Assembly: GCF_003123685.1 (NCBI RefSeq)
Contig: NZ_QCYJ01000116.1
Location: forward strand, 124,001 to 188,000
From: Nocardia aurea
GTDB lineage: Bacteria; Actinomycetota; Actinomycetes; Mycobacteriales; Mycobacteriaceae
Direction: 5' to 3'
DNA: 64,000 nt
A program made the position numbers and the translations under genes. Of this stretch, positions 25,400-33,576 are shown piece after piece; positions within the stretch are counted from its first letter, which is position 1; the number at the start of each line of letters is the position of its first letter. The notes beneath the pieces are model-generated. The model made no database searches. It was not told the DNA's origin and worked only from the letters and a program-made list of their open reading frames with translations.

Positions 25400-25978
25400 A
25401 TGGCTGGGCCGCGTGACCGGCTGATCGAGGGCGCGATCGAACTCGTGCGCGAACAGGGTGTGCACGGCGCGGGCCTGTCCGCGCTGCTCGACCGCAGCAG
25501 GACCTCGCGCAATTCGCTGTATCAGCACTTCCCCTCGGGGAAGGGCGAACTGGTCGAGGCGGCGACGAAGGTCGCGGGAGAGCGTATGGCCACCGTCATC
25601 GACAAGGTCACCGCGACGGGAACGCCGCGCCAGTGGCTCGCGGCGCTCGTCGACTGGTGGAAACGGGCGCTGGAATCCAGCGGCTATTCCGCGGGCTGCC
25701 CGGTCGTCGGCGCTGCGCTCGCCGAATCCGAGCCGGATGTGCAGGCCGCGGCGGGCGCGGCATTCGCGGACTGGACCGCGCGACTGGCTGTCGCGCTGAC
25801 CGGGGCGGGCGTGCCGGGGGAGCGCGCCGATTCGCTCGCCGGATTCGTGATCAGCGCCCTGGAAGGGGCGATCGTCCAGTCCCGAGCCATGAAATCCACC
25901 CGACCGCTCGATGACGTGCTGGTCAATATCGGGCCCATGCTCGAAGCGCCACGCGCGGCCCATACACTGAGGCCGTGA
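25400..25978 (+). CDS. TetR family regulator, LmrA/YxaF-like
   Basis: This 192-residue regulator has an N-terminal helix-turn-helix (GLSALLDRSRTSRNSLYQHFPSGKGEL) and a C-terminal ligand domain with GYSAGCPVVGAALAE, as in the LmrA/YxaF group. That group often senses flavonoids, drugs or acyl-CoA-related compounds. ATG 25400 has GTGGAGG about 6 nt upstream, preferred over the more upstream in-frame start at 25325, which would read through the operator. Its stop overlaps the GTG of glyA by 4 nt. The neighbouring divergent operon is the likely target. Confidence 0.87.
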   Translation: MAGPRDRLIEGAIELVREQGVHGAGLSALLDRSRTSRNSLYQHFPSGKGELVEAATKVAGERMATVIDKVTATGTPRQWLAALVDWWKRALESSGYSAGCPVVGAALAESEPDVQAAAGAAFADWTARLAVALTGAGVPGERADSLAGFVISALEGAIVQSRAMKSTRPLDDVLVNIGPMLEAPRAAHTLRP

Positions 25979-27270
25979 CGCAGACGACCGCCTCTGTCAA
26001 TACCCAGTCTCTCGGTGAGCTCGATCCGGAGCTCGCCGCCGCGATGGCGGGTGAACTCGCGCGCGAGCGTGACACCCTGGAAATGATCGCTTCGGAGAAT
26101 TTCGTGCCGCGTGCGGTGCTCCAGGCCCAGGGCAGCGTCCTGACCAACAAGTACGCCGAGGGTTACCCCGGTCGGCGCTACTACGGCGGCTGCGAGCACG
26201 TCGACGTGGTGGAGACCCTGGCCCGCGATCGTGCCAAGGAGTTGTTCGGCGCCGATTTCGCCAACGTGCAGCCGCATTCGGGTGCCCAGGCCAACGCCGC
26301 GGTGCTGATGGCGTTGATGAACCCGGGTGAGAAGCTGCTCGGTCTGGACTTGGCGCACGGTGGTCACCTGACCCACGGCATGCGGTTGAACTTCTCCGGC
26401 AAGCTCTACGAGGTCCATTCCTACGGGGTGAGCAAGGAAGATCACCGCGTCGACATGGACGAGGTGCGCAAGATCGCCCTCGAAGCGCGTCCGAAGGTGA
26501 TCGTGGCGGGGTGGTCGGCGTATCCGCGGCACCAGGATTTCGCGGCGTTCCGCGAGATCGCCGACGAGGTCGGCGCGTACCTGTGGGTCGACATGGCGCA
26601 TTTCGCCGGGCTGGTCGCCGCGGGTCTGCATCCCTCGCCCGTCCCGTACGCCGACGTGGTGTCCTCGACGGTGCACAAGACCCTGGGCGGTCCGCGTTCG
26701 GGTCTGATCCTGGCCAAGCAGGAATTCGCCAAGAAGCTCAACAGCTCGGTGTTCCCGGGTCAGCAGGGCGGCCCGCTCATGCACGCGATCGCGGCCAAGG
26801 CCGTGGCGTTCAAGATCGCCGCGGGCGAGGAGTTCCGGGACCGTCAGGCACGCACGCTGTCCGGGGCGAAGATCCTGGCCGAGCGTCTGACCGGCGCGGA
26901 TGTGGCGGGTAAGGGCATCAGTGTGCTCACCGGCGGCACCGACGTGCACCTGGTGTTGGTGGATCTGCGCAATTCCCAGCTCGATGGTCAGCAGGGCGAG
27001 GATCTGCTGCACGAGGTCGGGATCACGGTCAACCGCAACGCTGTTCCGTTCGACCCGCGCCCGCCGATGGTGACCTCCGGGCTTCGTATCGGCACCGCCG
27101 CGCTGGCCACCCGTGGTTTCGGTGACGCCGAATTCACCGAGGTCGCCGACATCATCGGTACCGCGTTGGCCGGTGGCTCCGATACCGAGACCCTGCGCGG
27201 GCGGGTATCGAAACTGGCGCAGTCGGTTCCGCTGTACCAGGGCCTCGAGGACTGGCGCCTGCTCGGCTGA
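25975..27270 (+). CDS. glyA: Serine hydroxymethyltransferase
   Basis: GlyA converts serine and tetrahydrofolate to glycine and 5,10-methylene-THF, the main source of one-carbon units. The 431-residue protein carries the PLP lysine K235 in STVHKTLGGPRSG, KYAEGYPGRRYYGG near the N-terminus, and VDMAHFAGL. The GTG start overlaps the TetR stop (GTGA). The M. tuberculosis counterpart Rv1093 lies next to coaA as here, with only small genes between. A separate promoter inside the TetR gene may exist, since an essential gene would not be expected to depend solely on an autorepressed promoter. Confidence 0.95.
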   Translation: MTQTTASVNTQSLGELDPELAAAMAGELARERDTLEMIASENFVPRAVLQAQGSVLTNKYAEGYPGRRYYGGCEHVDVVETLARDRAKELFGADFANVQPHSGAQANAAVLMALMNPGEKLLGLDLAHGGHLTHGMRLNFSGKLYEVHSYGVSKEDHRVDMDEVRKIALEARPKVIVAGWSAYPRHQDFAAFREIADEVGAYLWVDMAHFAGLVAAGLHPSPVPYADVVSSTVHKTLGGPRSGLILAKQEFAKKLNSSVFPGQQGGPLMHAIAAKAVAFKIAAGEEFRDRQARTLSGAKILAERLTGADVAGKGISVLTGGTDVHLVLVDLRNSQLDGQQGEDLLHEVGITVNRNAVPFDPRPPMVTSGLRIGTAALATRGFGDAEFTEVADIIGTALAGGSDTETLRGRVSKLAQSVPLYQGLEDWRLLG

Positions 27271-27300
27271 GCGTGCGCCCCTCGCTTCCCGCTCGATGAT

Positions 27301-27326
27301 CGCCCGCACGGAAACCCGTGCGGGCG
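27301..27326. terminator. Terminator after glyA
   Basis: CGCCCGCACG and CGTGCGGGCG form a perfect 10-bp stem around GAAACC, followed by TTGTCGTTT, 30 nt past the glyA stop. It also lies just past the convergent EspG gene. Confidence 0.82.
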
Positions 27327-27342
27327 TTGTCGTTTCCGTGCG

Positions 27343-28077
27343 TTACGACGTTCTCGCTCGTGCTCGGACGATCGTCTCGTTCAGGTAGCGGGTGATGTCG
27401 GCGCCGGTAGCGGGCCGGATCATCAACGCGCGGTTGGCGGGTATCTCGCAATAGCGACCGTCCTCGGTGTCGATCCATCGGATTCGGCCGATGCGCTGCG
27501 CGTCACCGTTGCGTGGGCCGCGCAGCACCGTCGCCGTACCCCGTGTGGTCGAGGGCTGATGCCAGAAGCGGCGATAGCGTTCCTGCACCGCGCGCGCCGG
27601 ATCGTTGTCGAACGGGTCCGGGCGATCGGTGGCGAGATCATCGAGCAGGTAGGTCTTCTCCAACGCGGTGCCCGGTGGCGGATCGGGCAGCGCCCTGATC
27701 AATTCGGCGGCGAGCTGGTCACCGCGACATCGCCGCAGCCGTACCTTGCCACCGTCGGCCGCCGGATTCTGGAAGGCGATCACCCCAGCCCCGGTCCGGG
27801 TCGCGCCCGCGACGCCGCGCATCTCGGCACCGTCGCGCCGATCGTCGACGCCGAACAGTTCCACGCGCCACTCCGGATGACTCAGGACCCGTAACGCCCG
27901 ATGCAGGGGAACGTGATCGTCGCGGGCCAGTTCGGAGCGGAATTGCTCCTGGTATTCCTGGTATTCGCGCATTCCGGGGAAGCGGCTGGTGAATCGGAAC
28001 GGGAACGGCAACCGATCCAGCCCGGTGCCGAACCAGGCCGCCGCGAACTGTTCGGCGGACAGCGTCCATTGCGACAT
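27343..28077 (-). CDS. ESX secretion-associated protein EspG family
   Basis: This 244-residue protein begins MSQWTLSAEQFAAAWFGTGLDRLPFPF, a pattern typical of EspG chaperones in Nocardia and Mycobacterium, and contains GVIAFQNPA and GRIRW segments. EspG binds the tip of PE/PPE-type substrates in the cytoplasm and keeps them soluble before type VII export. Its gene follows the PPE-like gene directly: ATG 28077 overlaps the PPE-like stop (TGATG) and has GGAG 7 nt upstream; a GTG at 28080 is the alternative. No EccB, EccC, EccD or mycosin gene is in the window. Confidence 0.8.
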   Translation of the reverse strand: MSQWTLSAEQFAAAWFGTGLDRLPFPFRFTSRFPGMREYQEYQEQFRSELARDDHVPLHRALRVLSHPEWRVELFGVDDRRDGAEMRGVAGATRTGAGVIAFQNPAADGGKVRLRRCRGDQLAAELIRALPDPPPGTALEKTYLLDDLATDRPDPFDNDPARAVQERYRRFWHQPSTTRGTATVLRGPRNGDAQRIGRIRWIDTEDGRYCEIPANRALMIRPATGADITRYLNETIVRARARTS

Positions 28078-30506
28078 CACTGGGCTCCGATCGCGGGCGG
28101 GACGGTCCGTTCCACTTCGCCGAGGAGTTCGGTGGCGTGTTCCTCACTGCGCAGATACCGCGGTGACCGATGCTCACCGTCCTCCTCCGGCCTGACGCGC
28201 GGAGTCATCATGCCCGCGTATCCCGCGCCACCGGGAACGACCGGCCGAGCCGGGAGCGCGGCCGGGGCAGCGGGCTGCGCCGACTGCGCCGCCGGTTGGG
28301 CGGGAACCGAAACACCGGGTCGCGGTTGCGCGCCCGAATTCGGTGCCGCGTTCGGATTGTGCGAGGCGGAGGTATCCGATCGGCCGGGTGCACCAGGTGC
28401 GGTCTCGCTCGGTGCGTTCGCCGTGAACTGCGGAGTGCCGGGGTTGAACGGCGTGTAGGTCGGCACACCGGCGGTGGAGCCGACGCCGGGCACGCTGCTG
28501 GAGAACGGGGTGTGCGAGACCGGTTGGGGGGAGAGGGGCTGCGGGGAGTAGGTCGGCGCTGCCGGAGGCGGTGGTGCGTATGTCGGTGGCGCCGAGGTCG
28601 GTGGTGCGTATGTCGGCGGAGTCGAGGTCGGTGGTGCGGATGTCAGCGGTGTGGCGGAGGGCGCTGCGGCGCTCACCGGCGCGGCCGTCTGAGGCGCCGC
28701 CGCAATCGGCGCGGCGGACTGGGGTGCCTGCGGCACCGGTGCTGCCGTCTGCGGTGGTGCCGAGGTCTGCGGGGCTGCGGTGTGCGCAGCCGCCGGTGAA
28801 CCAGACCCGGGAGCTGTGCCGGACGTACCCGATTGGGCGGCCGCGCCCCCGGTCGAGGTGCTCGCGGCCGGCTTCTCACCCGCCGCCGATGTCTCCGCCT
28901 CACCGCCCCCGAATGCCGCCGAGACGTTGGTGCCTCCCGCAGTACCGGTGCCTGCGTGGCCTCCGCCACCTGCCGTGCCGGTACCTCCCGTCGTCCCCGT
29001 GTCACCCGTCGTACCCGCGTGGCCTCCGCCACCGGCTGCGCCGGTGCCGCCTGCCGTGCCTGTGTCGCCCGTCGTACCCGCGTGGCCTCCGCCACCCGCT
29101 GCGCCGGTGCCGCCCGCCGCGCCGGTATTGCCGGAACCGCTCGGTGTCGCGGCGTTGCCGTTGCCTCCGGCACTTCCGTTGCCCGAGCCACCGCTCGCCT
29201 GCTCGGCGCCGTTCCCCGTAGTGCCGACGCCGCCCGGCGTACCGGTACCTCCGGGGTCCCCCGGCGTGCCCGCCGAGCCCGAGTGCCCCTGTGTACCGGC
29301 AGCACTGGATTCGCCTGGACCGCCCGTGGTGCTGGAGTTTCCCGGTGCGCCGGCCGCACCAGAGTTGCCCGATGTTCCGGAGTCGCCCGGTGTGCCTGTC
29401 AGGCCGGAGATCTCTGACGTGCCTGTGGTGCTGAAGTTCCCCGGTGCGTCGGCCGCACCGGAGTTGCCGGATGTTCCGGAGTCGCCCGGTGTACCGGCCA
29501 GGCCGGAGATCTCTGACGTGCCCGTGGTGCTGGAGTGGCCCGGTGCGCCTGCCAGGCCGGGGATTCCCGGCGTGCCGTTGGTTCCGGAGTTGCCCGAAGT
29601 GCCGGCAGGGCTGGAGTCGCCCGGTGCACCCATCAGGGCGGAGATTCCAGACGTGCTCGAGTTGCCCGAGGCGTTTGCTCCACTGGAGCCAACGGGGACA
29701 CCTGCTTCGCCGGAGTCACCTGGTGTACCGGCAGCACCGGAACCGCTCTGCTGACCTGAGTCGCTCGACGTGCCAGTGGTACCGACACCGGTGGATGTGC
29801 CCGCCGTGCCACCGTTTTCCGTCGAACCGACCGCGCCCGTGCCTGTCGCACCGAGACCGCCGACGCCGCTGTTTGCGGACGTGCCCGAGTGCCCCGGTGA
29901 ACCGGTACCGCCCGTCCCGGTGGAGTCGCCCGGCGCACCACCACTCGAATCGTTCGGTCCGCTACCGGATCCGAACGCTCCGTTCGCGGTCCCGATACCG
30001 CCGCCGATCGGATCGACCACCGCGGGGAGCGACGGAATTTCCTGAGCGGCGGCGCCGTAGGGCTGGATGTAGTAGGCGACCATGTCGTCGCGGGCCTGTT
30101 CCTCGCCGGCATTGCGCGCCTCGGGAGCGGTGGAACCACCCGAGCTGTCACCTACTGCGGGAATCGCGGCTTTGAACCGAGCCGCCGCGTTTCCCGCTGC
30201 CTCGAGCGGAATCGTCTGCTGCCGCAGCGCTTCGCCGAATTCGCCGAGCCGGGCGACGTACCGGCGCAGTCCGCCGACGGCCGCGTCGGCGGCCGCGCCC
30301 TCCCACCGCTGGTCCACCGCTTTTCCCGCGGCCGATTCGAACTGTTGTGCCGCCCTGGTCACCGTCGCGGCGATGGTCGTCCAGGCGTCCACCGCCCCGA
30401 CCAGGCCGTCCGGGTCCATCCGGTCGGCGGCCTGTTTGATCTCGGCGTGGGAAAAGCTCTGTGCGTTCTCGGGATTCGTGATCGCCCGGCCGTCGATCGG
30501 TCTCAT
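28077..30506 (-). CDS. PPE/WXG-like ESX substrate with collagen-like and Gly-rich repeats
   Basis: This 809-residue protein has an N-terminal helical domain (about 1-120) with a WEG (WxG) turn at about 67-69 and helices typical of PPE/WXG100-type proteins. Next comes the MVAYYIQPYGAAAQEIPSLP linker seen in nocardial ESX proteins. A long Gly/Ser/Thr/Ala/Pro region follows, with Gly-X-Y triplets (GTPGDSGTSGNSGAAGAP), GGGGHAGTTGDTG units and a Pro-rich stretch (TSAPPTSTPPTYAPPTSAPP). The C-terminus RYLRSEEHATELLGEVERTVPP resembles the tail of other nocardial PPE-like proteins. ATG 30506 has GGAAGGGA 8 nt upstream. It probably is secreted by an ESX system located elsewhere. Confidence 0.78.
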   Translation of the reverse strand: MRPIDGRAITNPENAQSFSHAEIKQAADRMDPDGLVGAVDAWTTIAATVTRAAQQFESAAGKAVDQRWEGAAADAAVGGLRRYVARLGEFGEALRQQTIPLEAAGNAAARFKAAIPAVGDSSGGSTAPEARNAGEEQARDDMVAYYIQPYGAAAQEIPSLPAVVDPIGGGIGTANGAFGSGSGPNDSSGGAPGDSTGTGGTGSPGHSGTSANSGVGGLGATGTGAVGSTENGGTAGTSTGVGTTGTSSDSGQQSGSGAAGTPGDSGEAGVPVGSSGANASGNSSTSGISALMGAPGDSSPAGTSGNSGTNGTPGIPGLAGAPGHSSTTGTSEISGLAGTPGDSGTSGNSGAADAPGNFSTTGTSEISGLTGTPGDSGTSGNSGAAGAPGNSSTTGGPGESSAAGTQGHSGSAGTPGDPGGTGTPGGVGTTGNGAEQASGGSGNGSAGGNGNAATPSGSGNTGAAGGTGAAGGGGHAGTTGDTGTAGGTGAAGGGGHAGTTGDTGTTGGTGTAGGGGHAGTGTAGGTNVSAAFGGGEAETSAAGEKPAASTSTGGAAAQSGTSGTAPGSGSPAAAHTAAPQTSAPPQTAAPVPQAPQSAAPIAAAPQTAAPVSAAAPSATPLTSAPPTSTPPTYAPPTSAPPTYAPPPPAAPTYSPQPLSPQPVSHTPFSSSVPGVGSTAGVPTYTPFNPGTPQFTANAPSETAPGAPGRSDTSASHNPNAAPNSGAQPRPGVSVPAQPAAQSAQPAAPAALPARPVVPGGAGYAGMMTPRVRPEEDGEHRSPRYLRSEEHATELLGEVERTVPPAIGAQ
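28946..29110 (-). repeat. 63-nt coding repeat (21 residues) in the PPE-like gene
   Basis: Copies of the codons for GGTGAAGGGGHAGTTGDTG recur with a 63-nt period. The + strand word GTACCCGCGTGGCCTCCGCC occurs at 29011 and 29074, and a diverged copy lies near 28948. The repeat encodes Gly-rich sequence reminiscent of PGRS segments in mycobacterial PE_PGRS proteins. Confidence 0.72.
29407..29604 (-). repeat. 99-nt tandem coding repeat (33 residues) with Gly-X-Y triplets
   Basis: The + strand word GAGATCTCTGACGTG occurs at 29407 and 29506, exactly 99 nt apart, and the flanking sequence is nearly identical before diverging. Each unit encodes 11 triplets of mainly Gly-X-Y form with the recurring TSEISGL and GTPGDSGTSGNSGA segments. 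The unit boundaries given are approximate. Confidence 0.75.
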
Positions 30507-30624
30507 GGCGGTTGTCCCTTCCGTCGATGCGGTCTGACGATATAGACGCACCCGCACCCGACTCGGTTCCATCGAAACACTGTTGATCCGCCCGCGCGGC
30601 GGAATCGATGGCCGGGGTGGCGGA

Positions 30625-31809
30625 CTAAGGCGCGACGAGCTGGGGGTAATCACGCAACTCGATATCGTTGCTCGCGTCGTCGGAGTACTTCGACATCAGC
30701 CGCCACAGCGGTGATTCGAGGAATCGGTTGCGCAGTGCGATCCCGTAGCCGGTCTTCGGCGCGAGGAACCTGCCCGCGTTGCTGCGCCCGGCGATCTTGG
30801 CGTAGCGGCGCATGATCGCGTCGTAGTTCGCGAAGGCGACGGTGTGATCGTCGTGCAGCGCGAGTTCGCCCGCGATCACATACGCGCCGACCACGGCGAG
30901 CCCGGTTCCGAAGCCGCCGAGCGTATTCCCGTATCCGGAGTCGCCGACCAGCGCGACCCGGCCCCTGGTGTAGCCGGATTTCGCCATGTCGACGCGGCTG
31001 AGCGAGTCGAGGTAGAAATCGTCGAACGCCGCCATCTCCTCCAGCATGCGGGGCACCTGCCAGCCCAGGCCGGCGTAGGCCTCGGTGACGATGCGGCGCT
31101 GGGATGCCACGTCGTCTCGCGCGTAGTCGAGTTCGGGCGCGGTGAAGAGATAGAGCTGCTGGGCTTTCGGCCCCCCGCTGACGGCCAGTCGTCCCGGCGT
31201 GTTGTAGCCGTGGGCGGTCGCCCGTTCGCGAGAACCCGCGGCGGTCGTGCTCCACGGACTCGCGCCCGCCACGCAGTAGTAGTGGCCGAGATGCCGGACG
31301 AACTCTCGTTCCGGGCCGAAGGCGAGGCGGCGCACCCTGGAGTGGATGCCGTCCGCGCCGAAGACGAGGTCGAAGGTGCGTGCCGCGCCGCGTTCGAATT
31401 CCACGCGCACGCCGCCCTCGGTGTCGGTGAGTGCGGTGACGGTGTCGCCGAAGACGTATTCGCAGCGCGCCGCTGTCCGCTCGTACATGATCCGCGACAG
31501 ATCGCCGCGCAGGATCTCCACATCGCCGCCGGTGAAATCCCCGGACATGAAGGCCAGGCGCTGACCGTGTTCGTCGACGAAGACGGTGTCGGTGGTGCCG
31601 GTGCGGCGGGCGTGGATCTCCTCCCAGATGCCCATTCGCTCGAGCACGGTCCGGTGCGTGGCGCCCTTGAAGTCGACCGCCTGGCCGCCCGGCCGTGGTG
31701 CGGGGGCGCGTTCGACGACGGTCACCGCGTAGCCGTAACGGTCGAGCCAGTAGGCCAGGGCCGGTCCGGCGATGCCCGCGCCGCAGATGAGGACGTTCTC
31801 GGTGTGCAT
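30625..31809 (-). CDS. FAD-dependent monooxygenase (aromatic hydroxylase/TetX type)
   Basis: The 394-residue flavoprotein of the PHBH superfamily shows the Rossmann GxGxxG in ICGAGIAGPALAYWL, the DG motif FGADGIHSRVRRLA and the GD motif VALVGDSGYGNTLGGFGTG. It would hydroxylate or epoxidise an aromatic or polyketide-like substrate with NAD(P)H and oxygen. ATG 31809 has GGAGG 6 nt upstream; the frame continues upstream but without homology-like sequence. It is divergent from a TetR regulator that is followed by an epoxide-hydrolase-like gene. Confidence 0.85.
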   Translation of the reverse strand: MHTENVLICGAGIAGPALAYWLDRYGYAVTVVERAPAPRPGGQAVDFKGATHRTVLERMGIWEEIHARRTGTTDTVFVDEHGQRLAFMSGDFTGGDVEILRGDLSRIMYERTAARCEYVFGDTVTALTDTEGGVRVEFERGAARTFDLVFGADGIHSRVRRLAFGPEREFVRHLGHYYCVAGASPWSTTAAGSRERATAHGYNTPGRLAVSGGPKAQQLYLFTAPELDYARDDVASQRRIVTEAYAGLGWQVPRMLEEMAAFDDFYLDSLSRVDMAKSGYTRGRVALVGDSGYGNTLGGFGTGLAVVGAYVIAGELALHDDHTVAFANYDAIMRRYAKIAGRSNAGRFLAPKTGYGIALRNRFLESPLWRLMSKYSDDASNDIELRDYPQLVAP

Positions 31810-31924
31810 GGGGTGCCTCCAGGAGGATAGAAATCTGTGTCCGATGGAATCTGTTTCCAGTGGACGCGGATTAGAGTATGGTAGACACAGTTTCGGAGTC
31901 AAGACATCCACGGAAAGGATTCGG
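31810..31924. promoter_or_regulatory. Divergent promoter with inverted repeats for monooxygenase and TetR
   Basis: Between the two starts, AAATCTGTGTC near 31831 and GACACAGTTTC near 31884 are inverted with 9 or so matching positions. Additional ATCTGTTTCC lies between. TAGAGTATGGTAGACAC resembles a promoter region. The half-site TGTGTC/GACACA is the most likely TetR target. Confidence 0.5.
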
Positions 31925-32671
31925 ATGGCGCAACCGAGCACCGTCGAACTGCTGTGGGGTACGCGGCAACGGCCGAAACGCGGGCCCAAACCGGCGCTCA
32001 CGCTCGAGGGCATCGTCGCGGAGGCCGTCGCCATCGCCGATGCCGACGGGCTGGCCGAACTGTCCATGCAGCGCCTCGCGCGAGGGCTCGGCTTCACGAA
32101 GATGTCGCTGTACCGCTACGTTCCCGGTAAAGCGGAGTTGACAGCGCTGATGCTCGACTCGGCTTTGGGCGCGCCCCCCGATATCGCCGCCGTCGACCGG
32201 AATCCGGCCGACGAGCCGTGGCGCGTCGGCCTGCGCCGATGGTGCGAATCGCTCTACGAGCGCTTCCGCGCGCACCCGTGGGCCCTGGAACTCGCCGTCG
32301 GCGCGCGGCCCGTCGGTCCCAACGAGATGGCGTGGATGGAGGTCGCGCTGCTCGACCTCGCCGATTCCGGCCTGACCACCTCCGAACGCCTCGACACCAT
32401 CGCCATGCTGGCCGGCCACGCGCGCGGTCTGGCGCAGCAGGTGCTGGCCGCGGGTCCGCAGGACTTCCAGGACAGCATCGCGGCGCAACTGGCCGAGATG
32501 CGCGAGGCGGCGGCCCAGCGCTATCCGGTGGCGAGCGCGGCCTTCGCGGAAGCGGGGGCCGCGGCGGGCGGCGACGGCGCGTTGAGCTTCGGCATCGACC
32601 GCATCCTCGACGGATTGGGCGTCCATATCGCGCGCCGCCGCGACGCGCGGCGGCCTATCGTCGGTGCATGA
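31925..32671 (+). CDS. TetR family regulator (TetR_C_1 type)
   Basis: This 248-residue regulator has the HTH MQRLARGLGFTKMSLYRYVPGKAELTALMLD after a basic N-terminus RQRPKRGPKPALT. The C-terminal domain has the DEPWRVGLRRWCESLYERFRAHPWALEL pattern of tetracycline-repressor-like members that pair with FAD monooxygenases. AAAGGA lies 7 nt before ATG 31925. Its ATGA stop overlaps the next gene. It likely represses the divergent monooxygenase and its own operon. Confidence 0.87.
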   Translation: MAQPSTVELLWGTRQRPKRGPKPALTLEGIVAEAVAIADADGLAELSMQRLARGLGFTKMSLYRYVPGKAELTALMLDSALGAPPDIAAVDRNPADEPWRVGLRRWCESLYERFRAHPWALELAVGARPVGPNEMAWMEVALLDLADSGLTTSERLDTIAMLAGHARGLAQQVLAAGPQDFQDSIAAQLAEMREAAAQRYPVASAAFAEAGAAAGGDGALSFGIDRILDGLGVHIARRRDARRPIVGA

Positions 32672-33090
32672 CCGAAGAACTCGAATTGCAGCAGGACTCG
32701 ATCACCACCGTGCGCGAATTCTTCGCCGCCCTGGAGATCGGGGCCGTCGGCGAAGCGCTGGAACTGCTCGATCCCGAGATTGTGTGGAAGAACACCTCGC
32801 TGCCCGATGTGCGCGGTATCAAGCGGGTCGGCGGACTGTTGCGCGGGCTCGGCCGCGATCAGGTCGGGTTCGCCGCGGAGATCCATCACATCGCCGCCGA
32901 CGGCGATATCGTCCTCACCGACCGCACCGACATCCTGATCTTCGGACCGGTGCGCATCGCGTTCTGGGTGACCGGCACGTTCGAACTGCGCGGCGGTCGA
33001 ATCGTGCTCTGGCACGACCACTTCTCGTGGGAGAACTTCCTCCGAGGCACCGCTGTCGGGCTCTTCCGCGCGGTCCTCGGTCGCCGCTGA
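32668..33090 (+). CDS. Limonene-1,2-epoxide hydrolase-like protein (NTF2 fold)
   Basis: The 140-residue protein has the NTF2-like alpha+beta fold. The three residues used by limonene epoxide hydrolase are present: Arg and Asp in LTDRTDIL and a second Asp in LWHDHFSW. The resemblance is to Rv2740 (EphG). Overlap with the TetR stop (ATGA) shows one operon. Together with the divergent FAD monooxygenase it suggests oxidation of a substrate to an epoxide and its hydrolysis to a diol. The substrate is unknown. Confidence 0.8.
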   Translation: MTEELELQQDSITTVREFFAALEIGAVGEALELLDPEIVWKNTSLPDVRGIKRVGGLLRGLGRDQVGFAAEIHHIAADGDIVLTDRTDILIFGPVRIAFWVTGTFELRGGRIVLWHDHFSWENFLRGTAVGLFRAVLGRR

Positions 33091-33132
33091 TCGGTTGGCG
33101 CCGGGTCGGGTGGTGAGCCCGGCCCGCGCCGT

Positions 33133-33405
33133 TCAGGAACGCCCGGTGAGGTATTCCAGGTAGAACGGGCGCAGCATGTCGGCGATATCGCCGTCACCGG
33201 CGTGGAAGTAGTCGTCGATCATCGGGACGACCCATTTGATGTCGGCTTCGCTCTCGCCGACATTGCCCGCCGCCGCCTCCGCGGCCGGGATCGAGGTGAG
33301 CAGACGCCAGAGGAACTTCACATCCCCGTGGCGTACCGCCAGTTTCACCGCGCGGTCGTGCAATTCCTTGGACGACAGCTTCTCGAGTTCCTCGTGATCG
33401 GACAT
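33133..33405 (-). CDS. Conserved hypothetical protein, small and acidic
   Basis: This protein has 90 residues, is helical and soluble, beginning MSDHEELEKLSSKELHDRAVKLAVRHGDVKFLWRLLTSIPAAEAAAGNVGE and with no signal or membrane segment. It resembles a conserved actinobacterial small protein of unknown function, but I cannot name the family. It is a single gene between two operons of opposite orientation. Codon usage and start ATG look normal. Confidence 0.7.
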   Translation of the reverse strand: MSDHEELEKLSSKELHDRAVKLAVRHGDVKFLWRLLTSIPAAEAAAGNVGESEADIKWVVPMIDDYFHAGDGDIADMLRPFYLEYLTGRS

Positions 33406-33576
33406 GACTTCGACTCTAACGGGCCATGCTGACCTGCGGCTACGACCGGCGTGCCGATGCCCGTTAACGGGATCTTCACCGACATGCCTACCGCTCCGGG
33501 AGCGGAGAACGGGTAGTCGGCGGTAGCGTCGATGATGCGGGCCGCGTCGTTGTGGTTCGTACGGGAGGTCCTGACC

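Noticed and set aside
28780..29754. Pro/Ala-rich + strand open frame opposite the PPE-like gene
   Set aside because: It is the complement of Gly-rich codons in the repeat region; it has no ribosome binding site or family likeness.
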